A stretch of 64,000 bases of DNA from Azonexus hydrophilus (GCF_001956855.1 NZ_MTHD01000002.1:186001-250000); one strand, 5' to 3'; counted from the first letter of the stretch, positions 37,333 to 44,800 are shown. Numbers and translations: made by a program. Notes: generated by a model not told the origin, from the sequence alone.

Positions 37333-38844
37333 GTGCGCGATCATCCGGTTACGATTCTGGAACGGCTTCCCGATGAACTTAGTTCATTGCGGGAATCGGC
37401 CGTTGTCGAATGCAAACTGGCTGGCGGGCACGATGGCAAGGGGCGTTTGCCGGAGGATTTCTGGCCGACCTACAGCGCCTTTGCCAACACCGAAGGCGGC
37501 ATCATCCTGCTGGGCATCCGTGAGCGGCGGGAGGGTTTTGAACTGGCCGGGATCGAGAACCCGGCCAAAGTGCGCAGCGAACTGTTCAACAATTTGAACA
37601 ATCGGCAAAAGGTCAGCAGCAACCTGCTGACTGACGCCGATGTCGAGGAAATCGACATCGCCGGCAAGACCCTGTTGGCGATCCGCGTGCCACGGGCCAG
37701 CCGGCAGCAGCGGCCGGTTCATCTGACGACCAATCCCTTCGGCAACACCTGGCGCCGGTTGAACGACGGCGACCGCGCATTGGCCGATGAAGACATCAAG
37801 CGGATGCTGGCCGAGCAGGTTGAAGACAGCCGGGATACGCGCATCCTGCCGAATTTCGGTCTGCGTGACCTGAATGCGGACAGCCTCAAGGCCTACCGCA
37901 ACATTTTTCGCGCCGACAAACCGGATCATCCCTGGCTGGCGCTCGATGATCAGGCTTTTCTGCAAATGCTCGGTGGCTGGCGCGAGGACCGTGCCAGTGG
38001 AGAAAGCGGTCTGACTCAGGCCGGGCTGCTGATGTTCGGGCAATGGCCGGCGATTGCTGAAGCGCTGCCGCTGTACTTTGTCGATTACCAGGAACGCCCG
38101 CGTGACTACGCCGAAACCGTGCAGTGGCTGGATCGGCTGGTGCCGGACGGTAGTTGGTCCGGTAACCTGTTCGACTTTTACCGCCGCGTGGTCATCAAGC
38201 TGACCGCCGAGGTGAAAGTGCCCTTCGTGCTGCAGGGTGACACGCGCCAGGACGATACGCCCACGCACAAGGCGCTGCGCGAGGCACTGGTCAATGCGCT
38301 GGTGCATGCCGATTACAGCGGGCGCGTTTCCGTCCAGGTGGTCAAGGAACCGGCCGGCTTCACCTTCCGCAATCCGGGGGCACTGCGCATTTCGCCTAGT
38401 CAGGCTCTGCAAGGTGGTATCAGCGATTGCCGCAATCGCACGCTGCAGCAGATGTTCCTGATGATCGGCCTGGGTGAACGCGCCGGTTCGGGTATGTCGC
38501 GCATCGTCCACGGCTGGCAGGCTTTGGGCCACGGCCTGCAACTGCGCGAATCTTTCGATCCGCAGGAATACACCGTGCTGGAAATGAGCTGGTCTGATGA
38601 ACTTCTGCAGGACGGTTCACCGAACAGTTCGGTAGAAAGTTCGGTAGAAAGTTCGGTAAAAACTGCTGACAAGATTCTGGGTCTTTTGGCGGAACATTCG
38701 ATGCTGACACTTGCGGAACTAGCAAAGTGCCTTAACCTCAGCGTGCGCGCAGTCGAAAAACAGGTTGCCCGACTCAAGGCGCAAGGACGTTTGCGCCGCA
38801 TCGGCCCGAACAAGGGCGGCCGCTGGGAAGTCTCCGGTGCCTGA
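37333..38844 (+). CDS. AlbA/Schlafen-type ATP-binding transcriptional regulator
   Basis: A 503-residue protein with a GTG start (37333), 12 bases after moaD. Residues about 18-130 form the AlbA_2/Schlafen-like domain (ESAVVECKLAGG, then YSAFANTEGGIILLGI). About 295-380 resemble the HATPase_c_4 domain (HKALREALVNALVHADYSG and LGERAGSGMSRI). The last 70 residues form a winged helix (LTLAELAKCLNLSVRAVEKQVARLKAQGRL), so it binds DNA. Between these lies a Ser/Val repeat, SSVESSVESSVK, encoded by three near-perfect 12-bp units around 38626-38660. Members are often found near stress and mobile genes; the role here is unknown. Confidence 0.8.
   Translation: MRDHPVTILERLPDELSSLRESAVVECKLAGGHDGKGRLPEDFWPTYSAFANTEGGIILLGIRERREGFELAGIENPAKVRSELFNNLNNRQKVSSNLLTDADVEEIDIAGKTLLAIRVPRASRQQRPVHLTTNPFGNTWRRLNDGDRALADEDIKRMLAEQVEDSRDTRILPNFGLRDLNADSLKAYRNIFRADKPDHPWLALDDQAFLQMLGGWREDRASGESGLTQAGLLMFGQWPAIAEALPLYFVDYQERPRDYAETVQWLDRLVPDGSWSGNLFDFYRRVVIKLTAEVKVPFVLQGDTRQDDTPTHKALREALVNALVHADYSGRVSVQVVKEPAGFTFRNPGALRISPSQALQGGISDCRNRTLQQMFLMIGLGERAGSGMSRIVHGWQALGHGLQLRESFDPQEYTVLEMSWSDELLQDGSPNSSVESSVESSVKTADKILGLLAEHSMLTLAELAKCLNLSVRAVEKQVARLKAQGRLRRIGPNKGGRWEVSGA
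38626..38660 (+). repeat. Three tandem 12-bp units inside the AlbA-type regulator gene
   Basis: The unit AGTTCGGTAGAA occurs three times in succession with small changes in the last copy. Each unit is exactly four codons (Ser-Val-Glu-Ser), so copy-number change would stay in frame and alter only the linker length. Confidence 0.75.
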
Positions 38845-38874
38845 AAAACAGTCAAGATAGAACAGAAAGCAAAA

Positions 38875-39810
38875 ATGTCCATCCAATGGTTCCCCGGTCA
38901 CATGACCCAGGCCCGCAAAAAAGCGGGCGAGACGCTGGCCATGGCCGATGTCGTCGTCGAAGTGCTCGACGCCCGCCTGCCGCAAGCCTCCAGCAACCCG
39001 ATGATCCACCAGTTGCGCACCTTCCGGCAGCGCCCCTGCCTCAAGCTGCTGAACAAGGCCGACCTCGCCGACCCGGAAGCGACCAAGGCCTGGCTGGCCT
39101 ATTTTGACGCGCAACCCGGCGTCAAGGCGGTCGCCATTTCGTGCAAGAAAGCCAGCGATGTCGCCCGCATCCCCGGCCTCGCGCAGAAACTCGCGCCGCA
39201 CCGCTGCGACGCCGTCAAACCGCTGCGCCTGATGATCATGGGCATCCCCAACGTCGGCAAATCGACGCTGATGAACGCCATGGTCAAGAAAAGGGTTGCC
39301 GCCGTCGGCGACCAGCCGGCTGTCACCAAGAGCCAGCAGCGCATCGACATCAGCTCGCGCCTCACGCTCTACGATACCCCGGGCATGCTCTGGCCCAAGA
39401 TCGACCACCCGATCGACGGCCTGATGATGGCCGCCAGCCACTCCGTCGGCGTCAATGCCTACATCGACGACGAAGTCGCCACCTGGCTCGCCGGCTACCT
39501 GCTCGAACACTACCCGGCGCTGCTCCAGGCCCGCTACGGCTTTGACCTGCAAGGCATGGATGCCGTCGCCATCCTCGAAGGCATCGCCAGAAAACGCGGC
39601 TGCATCATCAAGGGTCGTGGTGGCGAACTCGACATCGAAAAAGCCGCTGGCATCCTGCTCAACGATTACCGCACCGGCACCCTCGGCCGCATTACGCTGG
39701 AAACGCCAACGCTGCGCGAAGCCCGCGCCAGGCAACTGGCCCAGTCTGCTGCGGTCAACCCGGAAAATTCCGAAAAAACCAGGTCGGCCGACGAAGACGC
39801 CGACCACTAG
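38875..39810 (+). CDS. rbgA: Ribosome biogenesis GTPase RbgA/YlqF
   Basis: A 311-residue circularly permuted GTPase that assists late assembly of the 50S subunit. In permuted order: G4 LNKADL near 57-62, G5-like ISCKK, then G1 MGIPNVGKSTLMNAM, G2 and G3 LYDTPGMLWPKI, followed by the C-terminal RNA-binding region. The N-terminus IQWFPGHMTQARKKA is diagnostic. The last 20 residues after ARQLAQ are hydrophilic and probably unstructured. It is the last core gene before the first tRNA-Asn. Confidence 0.93.
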   Translation: MSIQWFPGHMTQARKKAGETLAMADVVVEVLDARLPQASSNPMIHQLRTFRQRPCLKLLNKADLADPEATKAWLAYFDAQPGVKAVAISCKKASDVARIPGLAQKLAPHRCDAVKPLRLMIMGIPNVGKSTLMNAMVKKRVAAVGDQPAVTKSQQRIDISSRLTLYDTPGMLWPKIDHPIDGLMMAASHSVGVNAYIDDEVATWLAGYLLEHYPALLQARYGFDLQGMDAVAILEGIARKRGCIIKGRGGELDIEKAAGILLNDYRTGTLGRITLETPTLREARARQLAQSAAVNPENSEKTRSADEDADH

Positions 39811-39830
39811 GCCTTTTCCGAAAAGCTGGT

Positions 39831-39836
39831 TATAAT
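39831..39836 (+). promoter_or_regulatory. -10 box of the first tRNA-Asn
   Basis: A perfect TATAAT lies 30 bases upstream of the tRNA. The expected -35 region (about 39808-39813) has no good match. The second tRNA-Asn has the same TATAAT context at 52848-52853. Confidence 0.6.
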
Positions 39837-39865
39837 CCGCGCCTCTCGCCGCAGGGCGAGACTTT

Positions 39866-39941
39866 TCCTCGATAGCTCAGTCGGTAGAGCGCCGGACTGT
39901 TAATCCGTAGGTCCCTGGTTCGAGCCCAGGTCGGGGAGCCA
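39866..39941 (+). tRNA. tRNA-Asn(GTT), copy 1, target of element A
   Basis: A full 76-nt cloverleaf with anticodon GTT (39899-39901), the T-loop TTCGAGC and an encoded CCA. The acceptor stem is TCCTCGA paired with TCGGGGA: the fourth pair is U-G instead of the U-A seen in copy 2 (TCGAGGA). The same G is found in the tRNA fragment at element C, which suggests the 3' end was altered by the elements or by gene conversion. The 3' half is also part of the recombinase reading frame on the other strand. Confidence 0.95.
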
Positions 39942-41516
39942 ACCGAATACAGATTTGGGCACTTCAACAGAAGTGCCCTTTTTTGTGTCCGCGACAGCCA
40001 TTGCCAGTGCAAGACTGTTGCCCGTGACAACCGCTTCGTTGCCGGTGACACGAATCTCGCCAATGATCTGACGCAGATACGCCTTGGCAAAGCCGCTGTT
40101 GCGGTCGTGCAGTTTCTCTTTCAGTGCCTTGCAGAACAGTTCCACCTGACGCGGACGAATGGCCGGCATGTCGGCACGGCGTTTGTGCGAGGCGATTTCG
40201 GTCAGCACCTCCTGGCGCCGTGTTTGCAGTCGCCTGCTACGCTGCTGGAGTAGTTCATCCAGCGGCAGGATGCCTTTTTCCACGGCTTCAAAGAGTCGTT
40301 CGCTGGCCTGTTGCAACTCGCTCAGTTCAACCTGCAACGCCTTCACGCCGTGTTCGTCCTTTGCCTGCGTGGCTTTGATCTGCGTTTGCAGCCGCGCCAG
40401 AATCTGTTTGACCCGGTCCGGTGTGAATAGCTTATCTGCCAGGGCATCGATTACGGCGCTATCCATCTTGTCCATCGGCACCGCTGGATTGCTGCACTGC
40501 TGGATGTGCTTGGCAATGCGTGTGTTGCACTTGTAGTAACGATATTGCCCACCCTTGCCGGTGGCCGTGGTCATGCCCGCACCGCAGCAACCGCACTTGA
40601 TCATCCCGGTCAGCAGTGTTTCGCTGGTCAGCGTTCTGGACGGCACCTGATCGAAGGCACGGGAAGCCTTGCGCGATTTCACCTCCTGAAAGGTCTGCAC
40701 ATCAATGATCGGATCGACTTTCAGCAGAATCCACTCCGATTCCGGTTTCAACTGGCGGGATTTGTTCTCCATCCGGTTGAAGTAGTAGTCGCCGACATAG
40801 GTAGCGTTCGACAGCACTTCATGGACCCGCGAACGTGTCCATGAAGCATTGCGATGCTTCCGCCCCGTTTCGTTCAGGTAGCTGGCAATCTGTTTCGCGC
40901 CCATCGGGCCATGCCCCTTGCCGTTCAGATACAGATCGAAGATTTGCCGCACCTGTGCAGATTCCGCTGGATCAATCGCCAGTTGCTGTTTGCGCTTGCC
41001 CTTGTTGCCCAACTTTTCCGCCTCGACGGTCTTGTAGCCGAACGGCGGGCGGGAACCATTCCAGAAGCCTTGCCGGGCGTTCTCCTTCATCGCCCGCAGC
41101 GTGTGCTTGCCGTTTTCCTTGCTCTGGTACTCATCGAAGATCGAGAAGATTTTACGGGCCATCTCGCCGGAGGGATCGTCGCTGGTCTGCTGCGTGATCG
41201 AAACCAGCTTCACCCCGGCACGTTTCAACTTGCGTTCATACAAGGCGAATTCCAGCGAATCCCGGAAGAAGCGCGACAAGCTATGAACGATGATCGCTTC
41301 AAAGGGCGCCGGAGTTTTGGTCGCTTCGGCAATCATTTCCTGAAACACCGGGCGCCGGTCATCGGTGGCCGATGCACCAGCCTCGATATACGTCTCACCA
41401 ATCAGATAGCCATGGCCCTTGCACCATTCCTGCATCTGCCGCAGCTGGTCAGGAATCGACAAGTCCTTGTCAGCCTGTTTGACCGTTGAAACCCGTGCAT
41501 AAAGAGCAACTGCCAT
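39900..41516 (-). CDS. Large serine recombinase of element A
   Basis: A 538-residue site-specific recombinase. Residues 1-150 are the resolvase catalytic domain: nucleophile Ser10 in YARVSTVKQ, and Arg residues in SLSRFFRDS. The recombinase domain follows (about 160-290, NARQGFWNGSRPPFGYKT), then a zinc ribbon (CGCCGAG ... CNTR ... C near 310-345) and a coiled-coil C-terminus with many Gln/Leu heptads. The last 13 residues (LPDLGSNQGPTD end) are encoded by the antisense strand of the tRNA; the TAA stop falls on anticodon bases. The start has GGAGG 5 bases upstream. It should integrate and excise the element. Confidence 0.93.
   Translation of the reverse strand: MAVALYARVSTVKQADKDLSIPDQLRQMQEWCKGHGYLIGETYIEAGASATDDRRPVFQEMIAEATKTPAPFEAIIVHSLSRFFRDSLEFALYERKLKRAGVKLVSITQQTSDDPSGEMARKIFSIFDEYQSKENGKHTLRAMKENARQGFWNGSRPPFGYKTVEAEKLGNKGKRKQQLAIDPAESAQVRQIFDLYLNGKGHGPMGAKQIASYLNETGRKHRNASWTRSRVHEVLSNATYVGDYYFNRMENKSRQLKPESEWILLKVDPIIDVQTFQEVKSRKASRAFDQVPSRTLTSETLLTGMIKCGCCGAGMTTATGKGGQYRYYKCNTRIAKHIQQCSNPAVPMDKMDSAVIDALADKLFTPDRVKQILARLQTQIKATQAKDEHGVKALQVELSELQQASERLFEAVEKGILPLDELLQQRSRRLQTRRQEVLTEIASHKRRADMPAIRPRQVELFCKALKEKLHDRNSGFAKAYLRQIIGEIRVTGNEAVVTGNSLALAMAVADTKKGTSVEVPKSVFGWLPDLGSNQGPTD
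39957..39984 (+). terminator. Terminator brought by element A after tRNA-Asn
   Basis: A 9-bp stem GGGCACTTC/GAAGTGCCC with loop AACA is followed by six T. It replaces the natural tRNA terminator that element A pushed to 45411. The same hairpin is at about 58258 in element C. Confidence 0.85.
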
Positions 41517-41525
41517 ATCGTCCTC

Positions 41526-41566
41526 CGTATATACCCCGCCGCATACGACATGCAGGGGTTATAGGC
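41526..41566 (-). promoter_or_regulatory. Palindrome just upstream of the recombinase gene
   Basis: On the minus strand CCCCTGCAT ... ATGCGGCGGGG forms an imperfect inverted repeat ending about 20 bases before the recombinase ATG. A regulator-binding site or 5' leader hairpin is possible. Both copies (A and C) keep it unchanged. Confidence 0.4.
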
Positions 41567-41631
41567 AATCAGCATGGCCTGTCAAGGCAGCCTTGCGGTG
41601 GTTACACCATCCTTGACAGGCCATGCTGATT
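41567..41631. repeat. 21-bp perfect inverted repeat between the recombinase and the tiny genes
   Basis: Arms 41567-41587 and 41611-41631 are exact reverse complements (arm starts AATCAGCATGGCC) with a 23-base loop that contains another CCTTG. There is no T-run on either side, so a simple terminator is unlikely. In element C the same structure occurs with one mismatch in the left arm. It could be an RNA structure, a protein-binding site or an origin of lagging-strand synthesis. Confidence 0.7.
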
Positions 41632-41672
41632 ACCTGAATTGGTCTGCATGCCGAATGCGGCTCTTTGTTTGC

Positions 41673-41819
41673 TCAATCGTCCTCGCTATCGTCCAGCCGC
41701 AGCACCAACACCAGCAGTTCGCCGAGCATTGAGGCAATCAATTCGATTTCGGCTTCACTGGGTACTGACGGCACAAGCGCATCAGGCAGAGTCAGGTGGA
41801 TCGTGGATTGTTTGCTCAC
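41673..41819 (-). CDS. Tiny protein, 48 residues, GTG start (element A)
   Basis: The frame starts at the GTG at 41819, immediately after the stop of the 78-residue gene (TGA then GTG). It reads MSKQSTIHLTLPDALVPS, continues PSEAEIELIASMLGELL and ends LRLDDSEDD. The same frame is intact in element C with one amino-acid change, which supports it being real. It is acidic at the C-terminus, with a Leu-rich middle. No function known; its place after rep suggests a role in copy control or excision. Confidence 0.55.
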   Translation of the reverse strand: MSKQSTIHLTLPDALVPSVPSEAEIELIASMLGELLVLVLRLDDSEDD

Positions 41820-42056
41820 TCATCGTGGCACCCCCTTTCCTGCGGTCTTGGCCCGCCCGTTCCTGTCCATGCCGTGTTGCTGCACCAGCGCCTCCAATTC
41901 CGGTAGGAAGCTCTGGTTTCCAAATTCATCGAGAACAACTTTTCTGTAGGCTTGAAACTGATGCGCCGAAGGCATGCCGACTGCTGCCGTGTCGAGAATG
42001 CGGCTAATCCGCGGCATCAACAGACGCATAACGTCTTCGGTCAGCGGATTTACCAT
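41820..42056 (-). CDS. Small protein, 78 residues (element A)
   Basis: The ATG at 42056 overlaps the rep stop codon, so it is translationally coupled to rep. It reads MVNPLTEDVMRLLMPRIS ..., then AYRKVVLDEFGNQSFLPELEALVQQHG and a basic tail (RNGRAKTAGKGVPR). It is conserved with several changes in element C. I do not recognise it; a DNA-binding accessory or excision factor would fit its size and place, but that is inference. Confidence 0.6.
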   Translation of the reverse strand: MVNPLTEDVMRLLMPRISRILDTAAVGMPSAHQFQAYRKVVLDEFGNQSFLPELEALVQQHGMDRNGRAKTAGKGVPR

Positions 42057-43117
42057 TGCCCGAGCCTCATTTCGTCGTAGCGCCGCCGCACATCGGTTTC
42101 CCAGGTCAGATCGTCGTGAATCCGATCCAGCTTTTTGCGCAGCAGTGCGAAGCTTTCATCGAAGCCGATTTCGGGCGTCTTGCGTTTGATACCGTGAATG
42201 GCGCCGAGGCGTTTCAGGTAGCCATAGACGCTGATCGCCATCCGGGTTTCACGCTCTTCCAATAGCGCGAGTGTATCCAGTTCTCGAACGACACCAAGGC
42301 CAGCCATTTGGCGAACCCGTGCCTGCAAGTCTGCCCACACCGGATGCACTGGCCAGCGCGAACGGTTGCTATCGTCAGTTTGAATGCGCAGGGTTGTATG
42401 GTCATGGACCAGTACCCGCAGCAAATCGCCCTGACGTTCTTCCATGTCGGCAAAGGTCTGAATGCCGAAGGTGCGCAGCCAAGCCTTGCGAATCTGCCAT
42501 TCAATGCGCCAGACATTCTCCGAACACTGCCAGAGGTCGAAGAACCACGTTTTAGCGCTCTTCTCCTGAATCTCATCGACCTTGTTATAGACCCGCAAGA
42601 CAACATCACCCTCGCCAAAGCCAAAGGTCTGCACCTTCCGATTTTTGCGGAACTGCTTGTCCTTGGTCGTTGCGCTGACGAAGTTGTCTTCGTTGAAATC
42701 GATGGCCGGGATTTGATAGTCGAACGTGAAATCAACCCGTGACAGGCGTTCCGGCATGAAAGTCGTATAGCCAACTGATGCCGCCCAATCGAGAAAGCGC
42801 CGATGCAGTGCCGATGCCCCGTATTGCCACAGTGCGAAGCTGCGGTAAGTGACAAAGAAATTCGGTTTGTTGAATTCGCCGAACTGGATACTGAAGGCCT
42901 CGTTCTCAATCAGGAAGGGATAACCGCTGCCGGTACCGTGGGACGCCAGCAGGAAGGTTTCCGAACCCAGCTTGATTGCCTTGGGATGGCGAATCTTGGC
43001 AAGGCGCAGGGATTCCTTTTCAACGGCCAGACGGGTGAAGTCGAGCGAACAATCGGACAGTGCCGCGAGGTAATACGCGCACTCGATGGTGTCGTGGCCG
43101 AAGAGGAGGAATTTCAT
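42050..43117 (-). CDS. Rep_trans-like replication initiator (element A)
   Basis: A 355-residue protein of the replication-initiation-factor group (PF02486-like; phage/plasmid Rep). Motifs in order: SRVDFTFDYQ (near 128-137), RVYNKVDEI with a candidate catalytic Tyr (near 178), VWRIEWQIRKAWLRTFGI, and VHPVWADLQ. The same motif order is seen in the Rep of element B (SRIDLFADFQ, RLYNKLLEI, VWRQEFEIKRD, IHPLWLF). The group nicks DNA and starts rolling-circle replication. It is the first gene of the rep operon that runs toward the recombinase. Homology to the family is judged from motifs, not from a search. Confidence 0.75.
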   Translation of the reverse strand: MKFLLFGHDTIECAYYLAALSDCSLDFTRLAVEKESLRLAKIRHPKAIKLGSETFLLASHGTGSGYPFLIENEAFSIQFGEFNKPNFFVTYRSFALWQYGASALHRRFLDWAASVGYTTFMPERLSRVDFTFDYQIPAIDFNEDNFVSATTKDKQFRKNRKVQTFGFGEGDVVLRVYNKVDEIQEKSAKTWFFDLWQCSENVWRIEWQIRKAWLRTFGIQTFADMEERQGDLLRVLVHDHTTLRIQTDDSNRSRWPVHPVWADLQARVRQMAGLGVVRELDTLALLEERETRMAISVYGYLKRLGAIHGIKRKTPEIGFDESFALLRKKLDRIHDDLTWETDVRRRYDEMRLGQW

Positions 43118-43126
43118 CTCAGCACC

Positions 43127-43477
43127 TTACTTGCTGCGTTCCACCTTGACTGACGACTTTCGGACGTTCTTGACCGTGGTGTGTTGTGTGGCTGTTTTTC
43201 GTTCCAGCTGTTCTGGTCTGATAGCGATGATTGCTTTTATTTGTTCTTCCGTCAGTTCCTTGGAAACAGCTTCCAGCCCGCACTCCAGCAACTGGTTGAT
43301 GATCAACGAAACCGGAACACCGGCTTGTTCAGCCATGTTTTCAATTTGGAGCATCAGATGTAACGGAAAGCGGTGACTACGCTGAACGGTGGAAGAGATG
43401 GCGTCCATCGATCCGCTGCCATGAAGCAATGAGGCAAGAAATTTAGCCTTGCTGGGTTCGTCGTTTTCGTAGTCCAT
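43127..43477 (-). CDS. RHH-type regulator, version 1 (element A)
   Basis: A 116-residue protein with a probable ribbon-helix-helix core: SHRFPLHLMLQIENMAEQAGVPVSLIINQLLECGLEAV (about 34-71), followed by a basic tail (RKTATQHTTVKNVRKSSVKVERSK). It lies 9 bases upstream of rep on the same strand, facing away from the cargo. Element C has a different RHH protein in the same place. A role as repressor of rep and of the facing promoters is inferred from position. Confidence 0.65.
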   Translation of the reverse strand: MDYENDEPSKAKFLASLLHGSGSMDAISSTVQRSHRFPLHLMLQIENMAEQAGVPVSLIINQLLECGLEAVSKELTEEQIKAIIAIRPEQLERKTATQHTTVKNVRKSSVKVERSK

Positions 43478-43549
43478 GATGAGTCCTTCGATGTTATGAG
43501 TTGCGTAAACGTAACCCACGAAGTAACCCATGTCAACGAATGCCGACTA

Positions 43550-43616
43550 ATGCCACCCTGCCAAGGCCGTACGGCCGCGCGCCCGCTCGGGGCGTGCGGC
43601 CTTGGCAGGGTGGCAT
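43550..43616. repeat. 20-bp perfect inverted repeat upstream of the element A regulator
   Basis: Arms 43550-43569 and 43597-43616 are exact reverse complements (left arm starts ATGCCACCCTGCC) with a GC-rich 27-base loop. There is no gene in it. It lies just upstream of the RHH-rep operon, where a Rep protein would need its origin. Element C has a hairpin of different sequence at the matching place (61934-61993). Confidence 0.85.
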
Positions 43617-43667
43617 CTTGAGCAATCGATGCACTTGGCGTACTCTGCTGTCCTATTCTAATTTTCC

Positions 43668-43696
43668 ATGTATCCATAGCCCCCCGTGTTACTTGG
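43668..43696. promoter_or_regulatory. 29-bp box conserved between elements A and C
   Basis: The sequence starting ATGTATCCATAGCCCCCC and ending TTACTTGG is identical in A (43668-43696) and C (62053-62081), although the bases on both sides differ completely. In A it can fold, CCCCCGT pairing with the following ACGGGGG. It sits between the divergent rep operon and cargo operon. A Rep nick site (double-strand origin) or a shared promoter element would fit. Confidence 0.7.
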
Positions 43697-43725
43697 ACGG
43701 GGGCGAGACACACCCTATCAATGAC

Positions 43726-43765
43726 CTATCATTTTGATAGATGTCTGACGGAACTCAGCTATAAT
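43726..43765 (+). promoter_or_regulatory. Operator and promoter of the element A cargo operon
   Basis: A palindrome CTATCA-TTT-TGATAG (43726-43740), with an extra CTATCA half-site just upstream, precedes a perfect TATAAT at 43760-43765. The TATAAT lies only 5 bases before the toxin ATG, so the mRNA would be nearly leaderless. Autoregulation by the HTH antitoxin is the likely use. Confidence 0.6.
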
Positions 43766-43769
43766 TAGC

Positions 43770-44081
43770 ATGTCTTCATACAAGTCTCTATCCGATTTTG
43801 AAGTATTGCAGGACGTGAGGGCGTTGGTACGTAGGAACCGTATACGGTTCACTGTGCACGCTGAGGAACGGATGGCAGAACGTGGCTTCGACAGGAGCCA
43901 AGTTAGAGATTGTTTGTCTAGCGGGTTTTTCGTTGAGCGGCCCTCACTACCAAATCGGAATGGGGTTGTTGAATACAAATTTAATATGCAAGCCGTAATT
44001 GATGGAGACACCATGCAGGTAGTTGCCAGCTTAAGGCCTGATGAAAATGTTGTCGTAATTACCGTTATTGATTCAAACTAA
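43770..44081 (+). CDS. DUF4258 (RelE/MqsR-like) putative toxin
   Basis: A 103-residue DUF4258-type protein: RRNRIRFTVHAEERMAERGFDRSQVRDCL carries the conserved HA.eRM.eRG motif, followed by VVEYKFNMQAVIDGDTMQVVASLRPDENVVVITV, the family's strand pair. DUF4258 proteins resemble RNase toxins of the BrnT/MqsR class. It starts a three-gene plus-strand operon with an HTH protein 5 bases downstream. The region is clearly AT-richer than the core genome. Confidence 0.75.
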   Translation: MSSYKSLSDFEVLQDVRALVRRNRIRFTVHAEERMAERGFDRSQVRDCLSSGFFVERPSLPNRNGVVEYKFNMQAVIDGDTMQVVASLRPDENVVVITVIDSN

Positions 44082-44086
44082 TTAAA

Positions 44087-44791
44087 ATGATCCGATATAT
44101 ACACTTTGCCTACCAAAATTTATATCTGGTTAATGGATATCGAGAATTTTCGACATCTGAAGGGGTTGAGCGTGAATATGAATTACCCGACCAGTTGGAG
44201 CAATGTATCAGAGGCTTGGTGTTAAGGAAAAATGAGCCATTGCGTGGCTGGGATTTGCGTTTTCTTCGTCGCGGGCTAGGTTTTTCTCAAGCCGAGCTAG
44301 GTCTTTTGTTGGATCGTGATGCCCAAACAGTAGCAAGATGGGAAAAAAAATCTGACCCGGTACCTAAATTTGCCGATATAACTATTAGAACTCGTTTTGC
44401 AGCTCGTTATGAGCCTAATATGACTGTTAGCGAGCTAATTGCATACGTTGATGGATGCGGCAAGAAGCTTCCAGACAGGGTGATGTTGAGCTTTTTTGGA
44501 AACGAATGGCATGTTCGCCAGGATCAGCACCTTGTTGTTACTCAAGAAACTGCTTGTGTTGAGATTGCTGACCAGATATTAGCTTGGGTTGAAAACAGCG
44601 TAAATTTACGCCCCTCTCGTAAGCTATATGACGTTGGGTGTGGGTATTCTCAGCCAATTGAATTGGACGTTTTTGGTGAGGAAAACATGACAGGCTTAGT
44701 AGAAGCTCTTAGGGAGCAAACTAGCTATAAAAAATTGGGTAATGCATCAATTAAATACTCATCCATAGGTGGTCTTGCGCTGGTTAATTAG
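44087..44791 (+). CDS. HTH (XRE/MqsA-like) putative antitoxin
   Basis: A 234-residue protein. An N-terminal region with EREYELPDQLEQCIRGLVLRK precedes an XRE-type helix-turn-helix (LRFLRRGLGFSQAELGLLLDRDAQTVARWEKKSD, about 59-92). The layout resembles MqsA-like antitoxins that bind DNA. The C-terminal 100 residues are unfamiliar. It lies 5 bases after the toxin and 9 bases before the SecB-like gene; it probably binds the palindrome at 43726. Confidence 0.7.
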   Translation: MIRYIHFAYQNLYLVNGYREFSTSEGVEREYELPDQLEQCIRGLVLRKNEPLRGWDLRFLRRGLGFSQAELGLLLDRDAQTVARWEKKSDPVPKFADITIRTRFAARYEPNMTVSELIAYVDGCGKKLPDRVMLSFFGNEWHVRQDQHLVVTQETACVEIADQILAWVENSVNLRPSRKLYDVGCGYSQPIELDVFGEENMTGLVEALREQTSYKKLGNASIKYSSIGGLALVN

Positions 44792-44800
44792 GAGTAGAAA

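Noticed and set aside
38626-38660. The 12-bp tandem repeats as a CRISPR array
   Set aside because: Units are directly adjacent with no spacers and code in frame for Ser-Val-Glu-Ser. No cas gene is present anywhere in the window.
39900-39941. LGSNQGPTD as a real protein motif
   Set aside because: It is the antisense translation of a tRNA 3' end. It appears in several frames here (39,900, 52,917, 58,201) and says nothing about function.
43550-43616. The hairpin as a Rho-independent terminator
   Set aside because: No T-run on either strand and no gene ends beside it in the right direction.
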